DNA from: Heliocidaris tuberculata
Taxonomy: Eukaryota > Echinodermata > Echinoidea > Camarodonta > Echinometridae
Assembly: GCA_025618425.1 (NCBI GenBank)
Contig: CM046842.1
Span: forward strand, 37,797,625 to 37,861,624
Direction of reading: 5' to 3'
DNA: 64,000 bases
Below are positions 31,224 to 42,290 of this stretch, one piece after another. The position numbers and the translations under genes were made by a program. The notes under the pieces are model-generated. The model ran no database searches, was not told where the DNA came from, and was given only the letters and a program-made list of their open reading frames with translations. Each line of letters begins with the position of its first letter. Positions within the stretch are counted from its first letter, which is position 1.

Positions 31224-33585
31224 CTTTCCTCCTTTCCCAAACGAAAACTATTGTGGTTTTTTGTGTCAAGTGCAATGTAAAACCCTGCTTTCATTCAAAA
31301 TGTGGCGTTTCTCCTGGGAAATTCCCGATCATTTATTACTACGAAATCTATCGACGTGCAAGAAAACTTATTCTACGAGTTGTAACTTCAGAAATGACAC
31401 TTTATGCTATGCTCTGCTCTCGTAGATGTATCTAAACACTAGGATAAAATGCACTCTGTAACCGTTCGGTAAGTGAATTCCATAGTCTATCAACCCTGAA
31501 GGCGAAACGAATCTAGCAACAACATGTATTGCTAAAAGGTTGCCAATTAATACGACAACGGAAACTGGAGTCACGACAAACAACCTCACACGTTTAAAAT
31601 CATTTAACATTTCTATCCTGTTTAGGCCATTCTGTAATAGTCAATATAAACATAAAGAATTGTTCATGTATATCATCAAGTAGTTTTTGAGTACAAGTAG
31701 TTTATGAGTATAACAGTATTTAAAGATCATTGATTACAAATACCTTATTGACATTCACACAAGGTTTGTAGTTTATTGCGGAAATTGTACATACAATTTA
31801 ATGTGGAATTTACATGAAAATTCCGTACAGACTTGCACTTTACTTACATTTTCCCTTATAGCTTGACATATTAAATTGTAAACCAATGTGGAATTTGTAT
31901 GAAAATCCCACAATTAAAGACCTCTACTTCACTTGAATTATGTTTTCTTTTGATTTAAAAGCGGGCATTAGTCCTAGTTACTTGCGAATATTCAAACTGT
32001 CTGTCGTGCGTTATTACTTTTAATCTATGAAAGCTAACTAAAAATCTTACTAACTAGATAATTTGCACCAACACGAGGCGTATCATTATGATGGAAATTT
32101 CATTCTCATCATTTGCTTTGCATGCAACATAGGAAATCATTATACTCCCTGATTTTCTTTGACACTCTATTACTATCAATATTTACAAATGAAGGAATTA
32201 TTTTGACATAAAGAACAGGTTATCATGTGCAATAGATGAATTTTTCACCACGCATATTCCAATTCCTCATCCTCAATGTTTATGGATCTTCATATAACTT
32301 TCCTTCTAACGAATGTCACACAATGTTAGGATGAAAGTATAAACCACAGCTTCCTGAAAATGGTTACGAAATACTTGACCTCGTTTGAATATTATATAAA
32401 CCATAAAACCTTCTAAAAATGGTTACGACATACTTGAGCTCATTTGAATATAAACCATAGCTTTCTAAAAAAAAAATGGTTATGACATACTTGAACTCAT
32501 TTAAATATAATCCATCGCTTCCTGAAAATGATTGCAACATACTTTAACTCATTTGATCCACGATGATGCAACAAATTCCGCGAAACAGTTCTATTAACAG
32601 CAAACCAATACTGCACAGAGTGAAAATGTCTACTATTTCACTGCAGCTCACAACCATACTTATGACGGTTACATTGCCTAATTATGTCACAAAACCTCTA
32701 CTTTATTTGGTTACTTTTCAGATATAACGTGTATAGTTTTCTTGTTGCTTGGATTATACTTGCGTTTTCTCCTCTTTCTTACTTCGTATGCCTACATACC
32801 CTTTGTATCTAAAGTGCTTTGAGACACAATGCGCGATATCAATTTATAATCAATACTCTAGGCCTACATAAACTGCCATTAAGTTCAAGTTTTGAATTCA
32901 AACCGTAGCCACACATCATGACTCCACTTTGTGCTATATACTTGGTTTGTATACATAAATTTTGTGGTGGAAATTGGGCAATTTGCATGTAGAGGTCCTT
33001 TATCTTATTAACTGTAGCAATTTCATATTCAATATCCAAGGATTATCATGACAAATAATAACGATACTCGCTTGAAATTACTATACTTGTAAAAAGACGG
33101 TGTATTCTCTTTCACTATAAAGTAACTTCGTCTGAAAAAGGAAAAAGTCACACGTGTTGAATACAAGCACTATGTGCAGTATAGCTATTGCTTAGTAGAC
33201 AGAGCAAATATGAAATTCACTATGAATTTTGATAAGATCAGTAACGGTGAGGACATGTATAAAGCCCGTTGGACTATGCCTATCGTACACGAGGTATGAT
33301 TTGTATTACGTCATGCAAGGACATTCAGGTATATAAATACACGGAATAGGTCCAGGCCCAAGATAGCCGCAGACAAAACCCCTTGAAGCAGGTTGCAATG
33401 GCCTAGTGCAATGTTTCAGATTCGTCAGAAAATTGACTTGCGATTGAATCTGTAATCGAATGGACTTTTCATTTTTAGTACACGGCATGGCATGATTTTT
33501 TTTTCATCAAGAAATTCAGTATGAATTCTCCCACTTACACTTCTCGATAATCTAAATGGGGGACGGTGTAGACATAACTGTGGCA
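31221..33585. other. Unassigned spacer 3' of TRIM-like gene 2
   Basis: AT-rich. Holds a four-unit degenerate tandem repeat (32336-32565) and a SINE-type tail (32795-32865, ctaaagtgctttgaga). No gene supported and no clear polyadenylation signal near the stop at 33586. Confidence 0.45.
32336..32565. repeat. Degenerate tandem repeat, about 55-65 bp, four copies
   Basis: Each unit reads roughly ataaaccatagcttcc, tgaaaatggttacgacatac and ttgaactcatttgaat. Confidence 0.75.
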
Positions 33586-35373
33586 TTAATCATGAAGAGT
33601 AAGTTCCATGAAATATAAACAAGGACCATTTGCAAGGGCAAGCAGGTTTGGTGACAGACTGGCCATGTAAAACCAAGAACATCCAGTTTGATAAGGGAGT
33701 TTAATCGGCTCGAATGTAACATGATCTTCAAGTCTGGTTCCCTGGATACTGTACCTTGACAATCTCAAGATGGTAGACCTTTCCGTCACTCTTGCAACGA
33801 ACAATCTGTCCAGACTGTCTACTGTAGCATACAGGTATTCCTTATCGTTGTCTGCTGTAATGGAGCTTCCAGCGTTGCCTTCCTCATCAAACAAGGTAAC
33901 TGTGCTAGGTGGTATAGTACAGGTACTGGTGATCATTACACCTGTCGTTGTGGCACAGATCTGTCTTGGTTTGATATTACCAGTAGAAACTACTTTCTGT
34001 GGGTTAGGGTGCTTACCATGGAAAATGTAGATCACTGGATTACTGTTCACAGCATAAATGTTATCATGTTTATCAGTACAAAATCTAGGAGAAAATGCAC
34101 CTTGTTTACAAGTGTAATTCAGACCTGTCATCTGAGTACCCTGACTGCTGTACACGTTACATGTATTTCTGCTTTGTGATGTTACTAATCTGCCGTCAGT
34201 AAGGAACGCAATGTCACAAACATCTCCAACACTTTCTTTGAGATGTCGTTTCACCTCACCTGACACAAACACGCAATCAGAACCACCTCTTACCCCACCG
34301 TAACCTACTACCACTGCATCTTGGGATAGGGCAGCTATCCCAGCAATATAGTTATCTCTTAGATATAATTCATTTACAATGTTTAACATGTTTCTTCTTA
34401 CACCAGACAGAGAGTCAGCCTTCCTTCTCGCATCAGAAGTAGCCTTCAGTTGTTGACCTCTGCCTGCTGTTGCTTGGTCTTCCAGCTCGATATGACCTAG
34501 CGAAAGAAGCTTGTCATCAGCGGATTGAAAATGTGAGCTCTTGATTTCTTCTCTTAAATGTAGTATGTTCTCTTCATTAATGGTTTCCTTCAGTGAAGTC
34601 TTCAGCTTTTGACAATGCAGATGATGTGCTTTGAGCGTTTCTGGGTCTAGATTATCATTCGTCTGTCCTGATAGTACTGCGATAGAGTGTGTAATGGTAT
34701 CACATATCACTCTGTAGTGCGCAGTGTAGTTTCCACTCTGGTTTTCAGAATCCTTTTTAAGGGTGTCTAGTTGTTTGAGTAGTTTCTCTTCATTTTCCTG
34801 GAGATCCATGATCTTTTTCGTACAGGTGTCTCTAATTTTTTTCTCCAAATTGTTAAGGTCGGAGTAAATGCCCTTTCGTTGTTGTTCAACAATGTCCAAA
34901 TATCTTTCCAGAAGAACATCTATCTCTTTATCCTTCAGGCTTATATCTGTTCTCTTATTCTCCAAATCTCTTTCTAACTCTTCTTTCTTTTTTATCCTAT
35001 GACCTAGATGGTTATTGACGAAACAAGTAAGACAGATGAAATCTTCACAAGCTTCACAGAAAATGTCCTTGTAAATATTTTTGTGCAATGAACAGGATTT
35101 TGAGGAAAGATCCTTTACCTTAACATGCACGGCATCCTCGAGTCCTTTAACGGAAAGGTTTGGTGTGAGTCCAGCTACCCGATCTTCTCCCAGTTTTGTA
35201 CGTTTCATGCAAACTATGCAGACTATGTGATCAACGTGCTTCTGGTCATATTCTTGCAAGCAATCTTTGCAGAAAGAGTGTCCACACTTCAGGATGGTTG
35301 CATTGTTGAAGATGTTGTGACAAATAGGACATGTAAAGCTTTGAAACATCTCCGATCCTTCCTTAGTAGCCAT
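33586..35373 (-). CDS. TRIM-like RING/B-box E3 ubiquitin ligase, paralog 2
   Basis: A 595-aa protein in one coding exon, starting at ATG 35373 (context gcaATGG). The open frame extends 18 codons further, to 35427, but that extension crosses a likely splice acceptor and matches nothing in the paralogs. RING: Cys15, Cys18, Cys30, His32, Cys35, Cys38, Cys52, Cys55. B-box 2: Cys94, His97, Cys106, Cys109, Cys114, Cys117, His122, His125. Coiled coil about 126-285, rich in Glu/Lys/Leu heptads. Propeller-like C-terminus from about 345, with FLTDGR, NIYAVN and IYIFHG at the same relative places as paralog 1. Presumed cytoplasmic ubiquitin ligase with self-association through the coiled coil; the propeller is the likely substrate reader. 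Substrate unknown. Confidence 0.93.
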   Translation of the reverse strand: MATKEGSEMFQSFTCPICHNIFNNATILKCGHSFCKDCLQEYDQKHVDHIVCIVCMKRTKLGEDRVAGLTPNLSVKGLEDAVHVKVKDLSSKSCSLHKNIYKDIFCEACEDFICLTCFVNNHLGHRIKKKEELERDLENKRTDISLKDKEIDVLLERYLDIVEQQRKGIYSDLNNLEKKIRDTCTKKIMDLQENEEKLLKQLDTLKKDSENQSGNYTAHYRVICDTITHSIAVLSGQTNDNLDPETLKAHHLHCQKLKTSLKETINEENILHLREEIKSSHFQSADDKLLSLGHIELEDQATAGRGQQLKATSDARRKADSLSGVRRNMLNIVNELYLRDNYIAGIAALSQDAVVVGYGGVRGGSDCVFVSGEVKRHLKESVGDVCDIAFLTDGRLVTSQSRNTCNVYSSQGTQMTGLNYTCKQGAFSPRFCTDKHDNIYAVNSNPVIYIFHGKHPNPQKVVSTGNIKPRQICATTTGVMITSTCTIPPSTVTLFDEEGNAGSSITADNDKEYLYATVDSLDRLFVARVTERSTILRLSRYSIQGTRLEDHVTFEPIKLPYQTGCSWFYMASLSPNLLALANGPCLYFMELTLHD

Positions 35374-35388
35374 TGCTACCTGATAACT
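35374..35388 (-). promoter_or_regulatory. Probable 5' UTR start after a splice acceptor, TRIM-like gene 2
   Basis: TTGTCTTCATTCAG ends 15 nt before the ATG. It is the third member of the shared leader architecture seen at 16763 and 42312, and the reason for choosing the shorter start. Confidence 0.6.
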
Positions 35389-35488
35389 CTGAATGAAGAC
35401 AATTTTGTGCACATGTATTAGGAACACCCTAAATGGCCTGCATTTGTGTGTGCAGGAAAGTCACAAAGCACGCAAGGCTTACATTTAC

Positions 35489-35655
35489 CAGTGGCGGATC
35501 CAGGAATTTGAAATGGGGGGGGGGGGGGGGGCGGCGCCAGCGGCAAGAAGCTGAGGGTGTGTGAGGGGTATCCCCTCTCCCACGGTAAAAATCACAAGAC
35601 AGAAACATTAAAGGAGGGACCGCGCCCTTGGCGCTCCTGCCTGGATCGGCCACTG
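35489..35655. mobile_element. TIR element with 5-bp target duplication, copy 1
   Basis: Ends CAGTGGCGGATCCAGG and CCTGGATCGGCCACTG, flanked by TTTAC at 35484-35488 and 35656-35660. Interior with a G run and gcggcgccagcgg / cgcgcccttggcgctcc. Same family at 46781-46942. 167 bp, non-coding. It lies just upstream of TRIM-like gene 2. Confidence 0.88.
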
Positions 35656-35740
35656 TTTACAGGAAGTCATAAAGCGGATGCCATGCATCAGAGGCAGACT
35701 TTTAAGAGTTTCTGCTTTACAGTTCGCTCAGATAGGACCA

Positions 35741-35888
35741 GGGCCCGGTTTCATAAAACTTGTTATCAATAACAACTGCCACATTTCTATGACAAATTTG
35801 TTTACAGCCAATCAAATGGAACAATTTCAGTAGCTTATATCAATTATCGTAACTTGTTATTGATAACAAGTTTTAAGAAACAGGGCCC
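35741..35888. mobile_element. Foldback MITE with GGGCCC ends
   Basis: Long inverted ends: GGGCCCGGTTTCATAAAACT and, reversed from the right, GGGCCCTGTTTCTTAAAACT. Both continue TGTTATCAATAACAA. The centre holds agccaatcaaatggaacaa and agcttatatcaa. A diverged copy sits at 45462-45620. Target duplication not resolved. Confidence 0.8.
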
Positions 35889-36009
35889 AGGTTAGAATTT
35901 CATGTTAATACAAATCTCGTATGGAGCAAAATGTTCTCGTTCATCATCAAATTTGGAATTGATTGGTGAATGGCCTACCCAGCACTGGAGAGTGTTCCGT
36001 TCGGTTAGA

Positions 36010-36670
36010 CTGAACATACGATGATGAATTTCCCTGCGGAATAATTTTTTTCCGATGTTGAAGGAGGGTATCCAGTTGCGCGTTGCACCTTGTTTTCAAG
36101 GAGGGGGGGGGGGGGGAGGGACATCGGGGCCAATGGTAATCCAGCAAAAAAAAATAATATATCGCTTCTCCGAGCCCTAATTTCTGTCGGGGTGGGAGGG
36201 GGGGGGGATATCAGAGCAACGGATGTTGCGTAAACCAGACTCTTCATAATTTGTACATAATTATTTCAATATAATTTTCTTATTTCATTGATTGGAGCGT
36301 CATTATAGCATCACCATAGTGAATTAATATCTATATGCAAGCGAGTGAAAAAAACGTTTTGACCTGCATTCGTTCAGAATTAAAGTTTTAAACACTCATT
36401 CATTTTCATTTGTATATTTGAAGATATTCTAAATTCTGATTTCATTACCTAATATAATGATTGTAAATTTGCTCTGTTGGGGCTTGTATTTTCAACAAGA
36501 GTCCCCTTAGCGTCATTTTAAAAGTTTGCTTGGAAACCTATTATACGTATGCTTAACACTTTCTTGCGAGGTTGCATTGTGACTGAGCCAGAAAATTTCG
36601 AAAACTTGTCAATATAATACATGAAGGTTTTAGAACTACTTGATTATAATTTAACTTAACCTTTTGTACT
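36010..36670. repeat. Dispersed repeat, copy 2 (homologous to 10018-10700)
   Basis: Same order of blocks as the copy in the mucin-like gene intron: G-run with ccaatggtaatccagcaa, ccgagccctaattt, taatttgtacat, attcatttt, cgaggttgc and gatgag-like words. Non-coding. Confidence 0.6.
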
Positions 36671-38340
36671 TGGCTATTTGGAGCTTCTCCCTGACTGGGA
36701 AGTTAAGGTAAGGGAGCTCCCACCCCCCCCCCCTCCCCCCCCCCCCCCCGATCTCGGCCGCGGCATGACCGATCGCCACGGAATTTTTGAATGACAATCG
36801 CGTAAAGAACACAACTCTATCGTATGTTTTTTTTTAATGTAAATCTCTCTTTTTTTTATTTGATATCATACTTAATGCAAAGCATATGCATAAACATTCA
36901 CTTCGATTTATGATCAAATGAAGGAAGGCCTTGGAGAAGATTTTCAAGCAAGGAGTTCTTTATCAATCTTAAAAGCATTCATGCAAAATAAAAACATTGA
37001 AAGTGATTTACGAAAATGATAACATGTTTAAGAGCACTGGTTTTGTTGAAATGCTGGTTACAAAATGTTACTGCGATGTATTCATGTCACAATATTATAT
37101 CCTCATATTAACAACCAGTGCTTCCATTCATTAATACAACAAAAGTAAACTAACTAGGACAGCAAAAGTAAGGAACAAAATTTGAAGCCCAAGTTCAATT
37201 TTTGGCGCTTCCCTCCCCCGACTCAAAAATAGATTTCTTTTATTTCACTTGATAAACATGTACAACAATTAAGAAACTAGCCATACTATAATGGATTATT
37301 TAACAAACAGACTAATTTCATATGAGCACAGTGCCAGGTATTCAGCTTCTGTGCAGTAAGCCGGAAGCCTACTAGACATGAGCGGAAAAGGGAAAGCTGA
37401 TGACTGACAATTAAAAAAAGTTGGGTAGAAAAAAAAATGTTAACATTAACAAGTTTTCAATAACACAATGATGTAAATCACAACTGGTTACTGTTGTATT
37501 TTGTCAACAATTTAGATAGTTCAGTTGTATTGACAGAACTACAGAAGGAAAACAGATTTCCTACCAAACAAATCTGAATATGCACATGAGATACATTTCT
37601 CTAAAATTATTCTTTACAATACCAAGAAAATGAAAATAAACATCAACATAGAGAAAAAAATACTATAAACAAATTATAAAACGCCTTCACTTTTAGACAA
37701 CAAAACTTTCATTCACCTTATTCCGGCTTTCATCTGCCTTATAGATAGATACATCCAGGAAAAATGATCTATATGATAATAAATGTAATGCCATTGAATT
37801 AAAAATAGAAGTGAAAAGACCGACTAAAAAGTAACTTTTCTTCTAAAGACAGCGTTGACACACGTCACCAAAATTCGTCCATAAGCCTTTGTAGAAAAAA
37901 ACTGCCATATATTTGAAAAGGGTATTTTTCAGAACGCTGAAGCTAAATGTATATAATAACTTTCTTTAATTTAATGAGAAAGTTAAATGGATCAAATATT
38001 TTAAACTTGGTGAATAAATATTGTTTTTTCATAGAGCTAATAGGGCCTACAAATTGTCAGGGAGTTGAACGTATTGATTGTTGCCTGTCTCGGATGTCGT
38101 GCATAGGGGACACGTCGGGATCAATTTACCAAACTACTGAATATACAATAAGATAATGTGTGATGTTGGTTCTTGGTTCATATCTCAATATGGAGTCTAA
38201 ATGTAAAACAAAGGAAACGTATAAATGCAACGGAAAATATACAATGGAATACATGAATTACATGACAATTTTTCATCATGCTACACATTTCGATTTAACA
38301 GAAATATAAATATGAATAGAATAGTTTCTCGTCATGAAAT
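36671..38340. other. Unassigned AT-rich spacer
   Basis: Begins with a long C-run block (36721-36750). No gene or repeat recognised beyond that. Confidence 0.45.
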
Positions 38341-38346
38341 ACATTA

Positions 38347-38738
38347 AAGTGATTCGGGAACTTTGTAGAGGCTTGATAAAATCTGAGCTGCCTGGCCTTA
38401 CATGCTATCAGTGTGTGTAATATGGTGTAAAAATGAAGCCCAGGGGGGAAAGAAGCACTTCAAAATCATCATGTGCTTCACAAAACTAAACATATGCAAG
38501 TGATTGGAAATGCCAGACTCATTTTCCCCCATAGACTCAGCGTTAGACAAAAGCGTATGGCCATTCGCTTTCGTTAATGGGAGTATTCAGTCATAGATAT
38601 CTTAATAATAGCATTATATATTTGAAAACCTTTCTATGCCTGGCTATTTATTTATCCTTCTGAACATCATTATACAAGACAGATATCAAAATTCAACAAT
38701 TCATTTAATCAAGCCTCTACAAAGATACCGAATCCCTT
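38347..38738. mobile_element. MITE with AAGKGATTCGG ends
   Basis: Left AAGTGATTCGGGAACTTTGT and right (reversed) AAGGGATTCGGTATCTTTGT, both continuing agaggcttgat. TA directly outside each end suggests a mariner-type TA duplication. 392 bp, non-coding. Confidence 0.7.
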
Positions 38739-38859
38739 TAGGCATAAAACCTATAATATAAAAAATAAAATGCAATAATCTAGGCTGTTTAATAACAAAA
38801 AATCCTAATATACACTCTAAATGAATAATAACATTTACAAAAATAAGAGTAGCAATATA

Positions 38860-38935
38860 CTGTATATAGCGCTTTTTCCACAGGATGTCCTTGATTCAAA
38901 ACACTTTGAGGTATGGGTCAGCGAGGCGTTAAAAT
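38860..38935 (-). mobile_element. SINE-type 3' segment
   Basis: The minus strand reads cctcaaagtgttttgaat and aaaaagcgctatatacag, the AAGCGCTATATA-like core frequent at the 3' end of invertebrate SINEs. Related tails occur at 18690 and 32800 (plus strand). Confidence 0.4.
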
Positions 38936-39111
38936 ATATCGAAGTTACCAAGCAGTGACCGTGCGTGTGACTTAAAAGGGTGCATGGTAGACAAATACAA
39001 ACTAAAAACACATTATATGTTTGACATAATGGGGGGTGGGGGTCACAATTTCCAATGTTATATGTGGTATATTGTGTTCTTACACATTGCTGTGTAAAAT
39101 CCACGTGCACC

Positions 39112-39113
39112 AT

Positions 39114-39149
<36 letters not shown>

Positions 39150-39310
39150 ACTTTATTGGATAACTTGTTTAGCACAAGGTTAATCTGCCACAAGGTCCAG
39201 ATTGGTGGTAGTAATGTCCGTTAAAGAAAAATGTATAAGAAACCCCCATCCCACTGATAGTATCAATGATTATGAAAATACAATGACATGTCATATTAAA
39301 ACTTGTTTTA
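39112..39310 (-). mobile_element. LINE 3' end with (CTA)n tail
   Basis: An AGT triplet run (39114-39149) abuts actttattgga; on the minus strand this is an AATAAAGT signal followed by (CTA)n, the usual CR1/L2 3' structure. Its length upstream is uncertain. Confidence 0.5.
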
Positions 39311-39428
39311 CAACAATAAATGGGAAAAACACTTCACCGTATTTGTAGTTCTTCATGCACATTAGTGATCCTTTTTTTGGGGGGGGGGGGTAGATGCTAC
39401 GAGATAATGTTAGAGAGAACAAATCTAA

Positions 39429-39972
39429 AGCCCTGTTTTAACAGACCTTGTCCGGACAATGTCGCGACAACGTCCTGACAATAAACCTAGGGTAACATTC
39501 CTCAATTAGGCAATAAAACATGGATGAGAGCCCCACGCACCGTCTTAACAGACACACGCTGAAAACCTTCCCCTGGCAGGTTTCCATAGCAACGTATACC
39601 TGACTTGCCGGTCGAGCGAGAGATTCAAACCAAACGCGGGAAATGCGATCTAGTGCCTGTACTGAAATCATATCCGCAATGGTCCACTGCGCATGCGTCT
39701 TGTCAGCTTTCGGTGTTCGAGGAGAAAATTACCTCGAGAGCGTCTTATCAGGAGGGTTGTCCGGACGTTGTCGTTACAATGTCGCGGTAATTACGGAAAG
39801 TTACCCTAGGCGGGCTGCGTTCCTGCGGGCTAGGGTAGAATTTATGGAAAAGTTGTCGCGACAATGTCCGGACAACACCCCGCGTGGAGCGTCTTATCAG
39901 GCAGGGTAACGAAACATTGTCCGTAAATTGTCCGGACAACTCAGTTCCAGAAAGGTCTGTTAAGACGGGGCT
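39429..39972. mobile_element. Harbinger-like TIR element with TGTCCGGACAA motifs
   Basis: Inverted ends AGCCCTGTTTTAACAGACCT and, reversed from the right, AGCCCCGTCTTAACAGACCT, with TAA at 39426-39428 and 39973-39975. A 3-bp TWA target is the Harbinger signature. The palindromic words TGTCCGGACA and TGTCGCGACA recur near both ends (39447-39475, 39757-39785, 39860-39890, 39925-39945). 544 bp and GC-richer than its surroundings; the frames in it are not conserved coding. Confidence 0.82.
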
Positions 39973-40022
39973 TAAGTGTTTATATGTGTGACTTAAATTC
40001 CTAGTTGCGTGCTGTATATAAT

Positions 40023-40262
40023 GGATGATTTCAAGTTTGGTGTTGGTGTTGGTGTTGGTGTTGAGAGCGTGAATTGGGCTGCTGATTCTAGCCCCAACAT
40101 CGAATTCGGGTTTATAAAAATAATACCAAACACATTACTGATAGCTCAACACCTAGTGAAGTCAATCCCAGCACCAGCTTCATTTCAGATTCGGTGTTGT
40201 GGCTGGTGCTAGTTTTGCCCCAACACCAACACCAGCTTTCAACACCAAACTTGAATTCACCC
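40023..40262. mobile_element. MITE built from GGTGTT/AACACC words
   Basis: Ends GGATGATTTCAAGTTTGGTG and, reversed from the right, GGGTGAATTCAAGTTTGGTG. AAT flanks both sides (40020-40022, 40263-40265). The interior is a set of ggtgttggtgtt words that turn into aacaccaacacc in the right half. 240 bp. Confidence 0.7.
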
Positions 40263-40406
40263 AATGCATCGCCGCATTGGTCAGATCATGCTCAGGAGAC
40301 GCGCGCTATTGGGAAGTCTATCAATGAGATTACGCGTTAAATACCGGGTGCGTATTGGCATTACGCATGACTCTTAAGTCCAACTTAAGAAACACCCACC
40401 AGGAAA

Positions 40407-42290
40407 TTAAACGTCAAGCTCTATGAAGTATAGATGTTTGCCAAGAGTAGCGAAGGCGACTATTTTTGGTGTTACAACTACTATGTAACACCAATAAGGT
40501 AATTGCTCAATTGTATGAGGGAGTTTGATTTCCTTGAATATTAACTGCTCTTTGAGTGTCAGTCCCTTCAAAGTGTACTTGACAAGCTTTAGGATGTCCG
40601 ATCCTCGGTTCACTCTAGCCATTAGTACTCCATCATTACTATCTACTGCAGCATACAGGTACTCACTATCATCCATCGCTTTGATAGTACTACCAGTACG
40701 ACCTTCTATGTCATATACAGTAACTGAACTAGGTGTGGTGATGCAAGTACTTGTGATCATTACACCTGTCTTTGTGACACAGATCTGTATTGGCTTGATG
40801 TTCCCAGTAGGGACTACTCTCTGTGGGTTAGGATGGTTACCCTGGAAGATGTAGATCTCTGGATTCATATTCACAGCGTATACCTTATCATTCTGGTCAC
40901 TGCACAGCCTAAGGTCCCATTCTCCTTTGTTGCATGTATATTCAAAGCATGTATTATGTTCATCATTTGAGCAAATACAACATCTCTCTAGACTTTGAGA
41001 TACAACTGGTCTACCATCAGTAAGAAATGCTATGTCATGCAAGGAACCTATGCTACTCTCTAAATGCGGCTTCTTTTCGCCAGATAGACAGAAGCTATAA
41101 CTACCCTTTCCGTATCCACCGGGAACTGCCACAACGGCGTCTTGGGAGAGTGATGCCATTCCCCAAATGTCAAAGTCTACTTCGAATTCTCTCACAATTT
41201 TCATTCCCACTTCTAGATGACCTAGATCAAGAAGTTTCTCATCCGAAGAACAAAACTGTACGCTCTCAGCACTTTGCTCAACAAGATCCGCTGATGTCAT
41301 ATCATTTGTTTCATCCAAAAGCTTTTCTAGATCCCTACACACCTGTGAGTGGGCTGATAAGCTATCTCCCTCCAAACTTTTCAATCTATCAATCATTAGT
41401 AATGATAATGAGCTACTCATATTCTTGACCCTATATCTCTGACTGGCTTTTAACTTATCAAGCTCCTCGTTGAACCCTTTCTCCAGTGATCGTATACTTC
41501 CTACAAGTGTTGTTTGATTCACAATCATACATCGAATCTTTTTCTCGTATTCTTTCGTAATAACGCATTCAAGATCTTGGATGATATCACGCACGTTGTG
41601 TCGAACCCGCTCTATGCGTTGAATGTTCTTCTTGATGTGAGTCTTCTCTTGGTCGCAGCCTAGACGAAGGTCATTATTCTTCCGCTGGATATCGTTCTCG
41701 AAATCTTCCTGGTTTTTAATCTGGTGATCGCGATGGTTAACGACGACGCATTTGAGACAAACATGGAGTTTGCATGTTTCACAAAAGAGATCTTTCTTCT
41801 CTAGTTCATGCACTGAGCACCTATCACATTGCTGATGAACCACTTTATCCCAGTCATCAATCAAGGCAACTCGATGTTTTGCGAAGATAAATTGCATCTG
41901 CTTATGTCCAACATGACATCGCTCACACATATAAACATCACAATCACTACAAAATGAGAGAGCATCTGAGTTCTCATTGCATGAAGTGCACTTTTGTTTG
42001 ACATGAAGAAGTGCCATCATCCCACCCATGGAGCTGATGTATTCATCTGCCTGTCTATTGATGGAGAAATTACTTGCGAGTCCATGAACCCGGTCCTCTG
42101 GTAGTTTGGTAACCTTCCTACAGAGCGGACACGTTAGGTGATCTTTACCTCTGTGGCTGACATCACACTTGATGAGACATTTTCTGCAGAAGGTGTGTTC
42201 ACATGTCAAAAGAGTTGCATCATCAAAGATGTCAAGACAAAGCGGGCACACCAGATCCTGATTATATGGTGCTCTATCTTTCTCCGCCAT
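40407..42290 (-). CDS. TRIM-like RING/B-box1/B-box2 E3 ubiquitin ligase, paralog 3
   Basis: A 627-aa protein in one coding exon; the ATG has an ideal context (gccaccATGG). RING: Cys15, Cys18, Cys30, His32, Cys35, Cys38, Cys54, Cys57. Unlike paralogs 1 and 2 it keeps a B-box 1-type finger (Cys101, Cys104, Cys114, Cys117, Cys122, Cys125, with His129 and His139). B-box 2 follows: Cys158, His161, Cys170, Cys173, Cys178, Cys181, His186, His189. Coiled coil about 195-330. Propeller-like C-terminus from about 385, with FLTDGR, KVYAVN, IYIFQG and YLYAAVDS at paralogous places. This fuller architecture may be ancestral, with paralogs 1 and 2 having lost B-box 1. Probable ubiquitin ligase; ligand unknown. 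An acceptor TTTTTCTTTTCAG ends 21 nt before the ATG. Confidence 0.94.
   Translation of the reverse strand: MAEKDRAPYNQDLVCPLCLDIFDDATLLTCEHTFCRKCLIKCDVSHRGKDHLTCPLCRKVTKLPEDRVHGLASNFSINRQADEYISSMGGMMALLHVKQKCTSCNENSDALSFCSDCDVYMCERCHVGHKQMQFIFAKHRVALIDDWDKVVHQQCDRCSVHELEKKDLFCETCKLHVCLKCVVVNHRDHQIKNQEDFENDIQRKNNDLRLGCDQEKTHIKKNIQRIERVRHNVRDIIQDLECVITKEYEKKIRCMIVNQTTLVGSIRSLEKGFNEELDKLKASQRYRVKNMSSSLSLLMIDRLKSLEGDSLSAHSQVCRDLEKLLDETNDMTSADLVEQSAESVQFCSSDEKLLDLGHLEVGMKIVREFEVDFDIWGMASLSQDAVVAVPGGYGKGSYSFCLSGEKKPHLESSIGSLHDIAFLTDGRPVVSQSLERCCICSNDEHNTCFEYTCNKGEWDLRLCSDQNDKVYAVNMNPEIYIFQGNHPNPQRVVPTGNIKPIQICVTKTGVMITSTCITTPSSVTVYDIEGRTGSTIKAMDDSEYLYAAVDSNDGVLMARVNRGSDILKLVKYTLKGLTLKEQLIFKEIKLPHTIEQLPYWCYIVVVTPKIVAFATLGKHLYFIELDV

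Noticed and set aside
35374..35427. 18-codon N-terminal extension of TRIM-like gene 2
   Set aside because: It crosses a good splice acceptor, is not hydrophobic enough for a signal peptide, and has no counterpart in the paralogs; the ATG at 35373 has the paralogous context.
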